NCBI RefSeq assembly: GCF_001905845.1
Contig: NZ_LIVZ01000002.1
Span: forward strand, 1 to 64,000
DNA length: 64,000 nucleotides
Origin: Streptomyces sp. TSRI0107
GTDB taxonomy: Bacteria; Actinomycetota; Actinomycetes; Streptomycetales; Streptomycetaceae
Direction: 5' to 3'
Every line of letters begins with the position of its first letter. The stretch's first letter is position 1. A model generated the notes under the pieces. It made no database searches and was not told where the DNA came from. It worked only from the letters and a program-made list of their open reading frames with translations. This document shows, in pieces, positions 59,922 through 64,000 of this stretch. The translations under genes were made by a program, and so were the position numbers.

Positions 59922-61757
59922 TCAGGTCGCGGTGGCCTGGGCGGCGGCCCGTCCGGTCTGACGCCCGGAGAACAGGCAGCCGCCGAGGAAGGTGCCCTCC
60001 AGCGAGCGGTAGCCGTGGACACCGCCCCCGCCGAAGCCGGCCACCTCCCCGGCGGCGTACAGACCGGGGACCGGATCGCCGGAGGCGTTCAGGACCCGGC
60101 CGGACAGGTCGGTCTGGAGGCCGCCGAGCGTCTTGCGGGTGAGGATGTTGAGGCGTACGGCGATGAGCGGACCGGCGGCGGAGTCCAGGATCCTGTGGGC
60201 CGGGGCCGTGCGGCTGAGCGAGTCGCCGACATAGCTCAGCGCGTTGCGGATGCCCATGACCTGGACGTCCTTGGTGTAGGGGTTGTCGATCTCCCGGTCG
60301 CGGGCTTCGATCTGGCGCCGCAGGTCGTCCAGCCGGATCAGGTTGTCGCCGGTGAGCCTGTTCATGCCGCTCACGAGTTCCGGCAGGGTCGTCGCGACGA
60401 CGAAGTCGGCCCCCTTCTTCTTGAACCTCTCGATCGGCTCCGGGGTCTGCCAGATACGGGAGAGCAGCATCCAGACGTTCTTCTCGGTGAGGTCCGGGTT
60501 CTGTTCGGAACCGGAGAGCGCGAACTCCTTGGCGAGGATCTTCTGGGTGGTGACGAACCAGGAGTAGTCGTACCCGGTGCCGGTGATGGACTTCAGGGTG
60601 TGGAGGGTGTCGTAGCCGGGGATGTCGGGGCTGCCGAACCGCTTGCCGGTGGCGTCGAACCACATCGAGGACGGGCCGGGCAGGATGCGGATGCCGTGGC
60701 CGGGCCAGATCGGGTCGTAGTTCCTCAGGCCCTCGGTGTAGTGCCACATGCGGTCCGGGTTGACGATCCGGCCGCCGGCCCTCTCGGTGATCGCGAGCAT
60801 CCGGCCGTCCACATGGGCGGGCACGCCGGTGACCATGGTTCTGGGCGGGGTGCCGAGGCGGGCGGGCCAGTTGCGCCGGACGAGGTCGTGGTCGGCGCCG
60901 ATCCCGCCGGAGGTGACGACCACGACGGGGGCGCGCAGTTCGAACTCCCCCACCTGGACGCGGGAGCTGGGCCTGCCGCGCGCCGCGTCGCTCGGTTCGA
61001 GGATCGCGCCGCGGACGCCGGTGACGGCGCCGCCCGTCGTCACGATGCCGTCGACGCGGTGCCGGAACCTGAAGGAGACCTTGCCGTCCGCGCGCGCCGC
61101 CCGCACCTTCTTCTCGAACGGCTCGACGACGGCGGGGCCGGTGCCCCAGGTGACGTGGAAGCGGGGCACCGAGTTGCCGTGTCCGTCGGCGAGACCGCCG
61201 CCGCGCTCGGCCCAGCCGACGACCGGGAACCACTGCATGCCCAGCCCGGCGAGCCAGGACCGCTTCTCGCCGGACGCGAACTCCACGTACGCCTGCGCCC
61301 ACTTGCGGCCCCAGTGGTCCTGGCCCGACGGGTCGTCGACGCCCCGGTCGAAGCCGGCCGTGCCCAGCCAGTCCTGCCAGGCGAGGTCGTGGGAGTCCTT
61401 GATCCCCATGAGGCGCTGTTCGTCGGAGTCGACGAGGAACAGGCCGCCGAAGGACCAGAACGCCTGCCCGCCGAGGCTCGCCTCGGGTTCCTGGTCGAGG
61501 AGCAGCACCTTGCGGCCGGCGGCGGCGAGTTCGGCGGTCGCGACCAGTCCGGCGAGGCCGTGGCCGACGACGATCGCGTCCGCGTCCTGCGACTCGGCGG
61601 CGAAGGCGGGCATCGCGCCCGCGAGGGTGGCGGCGAGCACTCCGCCGGCCGCGGTGAGGGCGTGGCGGCGGGTGATCCCGGGCACGGAGCCGGACGTGGA
61701 TCCGGACGCTGATCCGGACGCGGTACCGGTCCCGGGGTGCGCTGGGGAGTTGTCCAT
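59922..61757 (-). CDS. Tat-exported FAD-binding dehydrogenase (KstD/fumarate-reductase-like)
   Basis: A 611-residue flavoprotein. ITRRHALTAAGGVLAATLAGAMPAFA is a twin-arginine signal, preceded by a low-complexity Ser/Gly region. AIVVGHGLAGLVATAELAAAGRKVLLLDQE is the FAD Rossmann motif, and GLYAAGEVAGFGGGGVHGYRSLEGTFLGGCLFSG is the C-terminal FAD motif. The family oxidises CH-CH bonds, as in ketosteroid or fumarate-type reactions. The substrate is unknown. ATG 61757 has GGAAGGG upstream. It is convergent with the SGNH gene, 16 bp apart. Confidence 0.88.
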   Translation of the reverse strand: MDNSPAHPGTGTASGSASGSTSGSVPGITRRHALTAAGGVLAATLAGAMPAFAAESQDADAIVVGHGLAGLVATAELAAAGRKVLLLDQEPEASLGGQAFWSFGGLFLVDSDEQRLMGIKDSHDLAWQDWLGTAGFDRGVDDPSGQDHWGRKWAQAYVEFASGEKRSWLAGLGMQWFPVVGWAERGGGLADGHGNSVPRFHVTWGTGPAVVEPFEKKVRAARADGKVSFRFRHRVDGIVTTGGAVTGVRGAILEPSDAARGRPSSRVQVGEFELRAPVVVVTSGGIGADHDLVRRNWPARLGTPPRTMVTGVPAHVDGRMLAITERAGGRIVNPDRMWHYTEGLRNYDPIWPGHGIRILPGPSSMWFDATGKRFGSPDIPGYDTLHTLKSITGTGYDYSWFVTTQKILAKEFALSGSEQNPDLTEKNVWMLLSRIWQTPEPIERFKKKGADFVVATTLPELVSGMNRLTGDNLIRLDDLRRQIEARDREIDNPYTKDVQVMGIRNALSYVGDSLSRTAPAHRILDSAAGPLIAVRLNILTRKTLGGLQTDLSGRVLNASGDPVPGLYAAGEVAGFGGGGVHGYRSLEGTFLGGCLFSGRQTGRAAAQATAT

Positions 61758-61970
61758 GGACTGCCCTTCCGGAAAGAGGTGCGGAGGGTGCACGGGGGTA
61801 GGGAGGAGAGCCGTGAGGAGAGCGGTGTTACCGACGGTAGCCCCAAGGGGTGACCCGCCGCCAGAGTGCTGCGAGGGGCCCCACAGAGGCCCAGGTCACA
61901 GGGTGGGCGAGGGGAAGGTCACAGCCGCGTCCCCTGCTGCTCCTTTGTCCTTCTGGCCTAGCATCCGAGC

Positions 61971-63773
61971 ATGACGGTCCTGCCTGACGACGGGCTCTCG
62001 CTGGCCGCCGAGTTCCCTGACGCGACCCACGAGCAGTGGCAACACCTGGTGGAAGGTGTGCTGCGCAAGGCGGGCAAGGACGTGTCGGGAGCGGCGGCGG
62101 AGCTTGCCCTGTCCACTCCGCTGGAGGACGGGTTGCGCACCCGCCCCCTGTACACCGCGAACGACAGCGCACCCGATCCCGGTTTCCCCGGATTCGCCCC
62201 CTTCGTCCGCGGCGGCCGCGCCGAGGGCAACACCGCGGGCGGCTGGGACGTACGCCAGCGCCACACGGCGGTCGCCGACGGGTCGGTGCTGGCGGACCTG
62301 GAGAACGGCGTCACCTCGCTCTGGCTGGTCGTCGGCGAGGGCGGCATCCCGGTGTCCTCACTCGGCCGGGTCCTGGACGGCGTCCATCTCGACCTGGCCC
62401 CCGTCGTCCTCGAAGCGGGCGACGAGACCGAGGCCGCCGCACGGGAGCTGCTGCGGCTCCACGCCGAGCGCGGCGTCGCCAAGGAGGCGGCGCGCGGCGG
62501 TCTCGGCGGCGACCCGCTCGGCCACGAGGCCCGTACGGGCCGGGCCGCGGAGTTCGCGCCGGCCGCCTCCCTGGCCCGGCTGTGCGCCGAGGAGTACCCG
62601 GGGCTGCGGGCGCTGACCGTGGACGCGCTGCCGTACCACGAGGCCGGCGGCTCCGCCGCGCAGGAGCTGGGCTGCTCCCTCGCGACCGGCGTGGCCTACC
62701 TGCGGGAGCTGACCGAGGCGGGCCTGACCGTCGAACAGGCCTGCGCCCAGCTGGAGTTCCGGTACTCGGCGACCGCGGACCAGTTCCTGACGATCGCCAA
62801 GCTGCGCGCGGCGCGCCGGCTGTGGGCGCGGGTCACCGAGGTGTGCGGGGCGCCCGGCAGTCAGATCCAGCACGCCGTCACCTCGCCGGTGATGATGACG
62901 CGCCGGGACCCTTGGGTGAACATGCTGCGCACGACGGTCGCCACGCTGGCCGCCGGGGTCGGCGGCGCCGACTCGGTCACCGTGCTGCCCTTCGACCACG
63001 CCCTCGGCCTGCCGGACGCGTTCGCCCGGCGCATCGCCCGCAACACCTCGACGATCCTCATCGAGGAGTCGCACCTCGCCCGGGTGATCGACCCGGCGGG
63101 CGGCTCCTGGTACGTCGAGCGGCTGACCGACGAACTCGCCCACGCCGGCTGGGAGTTCTTCCAGCGGATCGAGCGGCAGGGCGGCCAGGCCGCCGCGCTG
63201 CGCTCGGGCCGTCTCGGCGAGGACCTGGCCGCCACCTGGGCCGCGCGCAGCGAGAAGCTCGCCAAGCGGCGCGAACCCGTCACCGGTGTCAGCGAGTTCC
63301 CGCACCTCGCCGAGCAGCCCGTGGAGCGCGAGCCCGCCCCGGCGTCCCCGGCGGGCGGACTGCCCCGGGTGCGCCGCGACGAGGCGTACGAGACGCTGCG
63401 CGCCCGTTCCGACGCGCACCTCGCCGCCACCGGCGCCCGGCCCCGGATCTACCTGGCCACCCTCGGCCCGGCCGCCGCGCACACCGCGCGGGCGACGTTC
63501 GCGGCGAACCTGTTCCAGGCGGGCGGCATCGAACCCGTCACCGAGGGCACGTTCGAGGACAGCGGCGCCACCGAGGTCTGCCTGTGCTCCAGTGACGCGG
63601 TGTACGAGGAGCAGGCGGAGTCGGCCGCCCGCGAGCTGAAGGCGGCGGGCGCCGGACACGTGTTCCTGGCCGGCCGCCCTGGGCGGTACTCCGACATCGA
63701 CGCGTACGTCTTCGCGGGCTGCGACGCCGTCGCCGTGCTGTCCGCGACCCTCGACCGGATGGGAGTGTCCTGA
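61971..63773 (+). CDS. mutA: Methylmalonyl-CoA mutase small subunit
   Basis: A 600-residue subunit of the B12-dependent mutase (EC 5.4.99.2), which interconverts methylmalonyl- and succinyl-CoA. The TIM-barrel part includes LEDGLRTRPLYTAND, ALPYHEAGGSAAQELGCSLATGVAYLRELTEAG and IDPAGGSWYVERLTDELA. The C-terminal flavodoxin-like part lacks the cobalamin-binding DxHxxG motif, as expected for the non-catalytic subunit. The TGATG junction couples it to mutB. It serves propionate/odd-chain catabolism and polyketide precursor supply. Confidence 0.95.
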   Translation: MTVLPDDGLSLAAEFPDATHEQWQHLVEGVLRKAGKDVSGAAAELALSTPLEDGLRTRPLYTANDSAPDPGFPGFAPFVRGGRAEGNTAGGWDVRQRHTAVADGSVLADLENGVTSLWLVVGEGGIPVSSLGRVLDGVHLDLAPVVLEAGDETEAAARELLRLHAERGVAKEAARGGLGGDPLGHEARTGRAAEFAPAASLARLCAEEYPGLRALTVDALPYHEAGGSAAQELGCSLATGVAYLRELTEAGLTVEQACAQLEFRYSATADQFLTIAKLRAARRLWARVTEVCGAPGSQIQHAVTSPVMMTRRDPWVNMLRTTVATLAAGVGGADSVTVLPFDHALGLPDAFARRIARNTSTILIEESHLARVIDPAGGSWYVERLTDELAHAGWEFFQRIERQGGQAAALRSGRLGEDLAATWAARSEKLAKRREPVTGVSEFPHLAEQPVEREPAPASPAGGLPRVRRDEAYETLRARSDAHLAATGARPRIYLATLGPAAAHTARATFAANLFQAGGIEPVTEGTFEDSGATEVCLCSSDAVYEEQAESAARELKAAGAGHVFLAGRPGRYSDIDAYVFAGCDAVAVLSATLDRMGVS

Positions 63774-64000
63774 TGGGAATCCCCGACTTCTCGGGAATCG
63801 AACTCGGGGTGCCCGCGTCCGCAGGCGGCGCCGACGAGTGGCGTAACGCCGTGAAGCAGGCGACCGGCGGGGACGATCCGCTGTGGGAGACCCCCGAGGG
63901 CATCCCGGTGAAGCCGCTGTACACCGGGCGCGACCTGGAGGGACTGGACTTCCTGGGCACCTACCCGGGCATGACCCCGTACCTGCGCGGCCCGTACCCG
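63773..64000 (+). CDS. mutB: Methylmalonyl-CoA mutase large subunit (5' part)
   Basis: The first 76 codons are present before the window ends: MGIPDFSGIELGVPASAGG at the start, then WETPEGIPVKPLYTGRDLEGLDFLGTYPGMTPYLRGPYP. The last segment is the conserved substrate-channel entry of MutB (PYLRGPYP). Its ATG overlaps the mutA stop by one base. The catalytic cobalamin domain lies beyond the window. Confidence 0.93.
   Translation, partial: MGIPDFSGIELGVPASAGGADEWRNAVKQATGGDDPLWETPEGIPVKPLYTGRDLEGLDFLGTYPGMTPYLRGPYP

Overview
The window is high-GC actinomycete chromosome. G/C-ending codons, GTG starts with GGAGG-type leaders, GC-rich hairpin terminators, LAL, GAF-LuxR and XRE-TPR regulators, and an LPMO very close to CelS2 all point to Streptomyces. 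No rRNA, tRNA, phage, insertion sequence or CRISPR array was seen.

Region 1 (about 1.7-36.3 kb) is dominated by a dispersed purine-to-glyoxylate catabolic regulon. Two NCS2 permeases flank an 8-oxoguanine deaminase-like amidohydrolase. The uraD-uraH-urate oxidase operon makes allantoin, and allantoinase and allantoicase open it. Glyoxylate carboligase, hydroxypyruvate isomerase and tartronate semialdehyde reductase send glyoxylate to glycerate. Malate synthase is the alternative exit, and a catalase can remove the H2O2 made by urate oxidase. An IclR regulator (AllR) is divergent from allantoinase. Five promoters carry the same compound site: two 15-bp TTCC-N7-GGAA boxes with 21 bp between centres. 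A second, unrelated 17-bp palindrome (TTCAACA-N3-TGTTGAA) is shared by allB, uraD and catalase, with a weaker copy at aceB. A GlnR-like box sits at allB.

Interspersed are housekeeping or accessory genes: a DHFR-like/SDR divergent pair, a SelW-like protein with a HipA-like kinase, a P450, an Rrf2 regulator with its divergent reductase, a divergent pair of NIS siderophore synthetases with no transporter, a VWA-protein pair, an HxlR regulator with an alanine-type aminotransferase, a phosphatase, a thioesterase and an exonuclease.

Region 2 (37.2-47.3 kb) is a cellulose-degradation block on the minus strand: GH12 endoglucanase, GH3 beta-glucosidase, a 59-residue secreted peptide and an AA10 LPMO. 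Three GGGAGCGCTCCC palindromes lie upstream, and a CebR-like LacI regulator is nearby. A decayed island of XRE-TPR remnants (42.5-46.3 kb) lies between the operon and the regulator.

Region 3 (47.4-64 kb) holds two coupled acyl-CoA synthetases with a divergent GAF-LuxR regulator, a large LAL regulator followed by a secreted trypsin, a GH5 glycosidase coupled to a winged-helix protein, a secreted SGNH esterase with a lectin domain, a Tat-exported FAD dehydrogenase, and methylmalonyl-CoA mutase mutA with the start of mutB, which runs off the window end.
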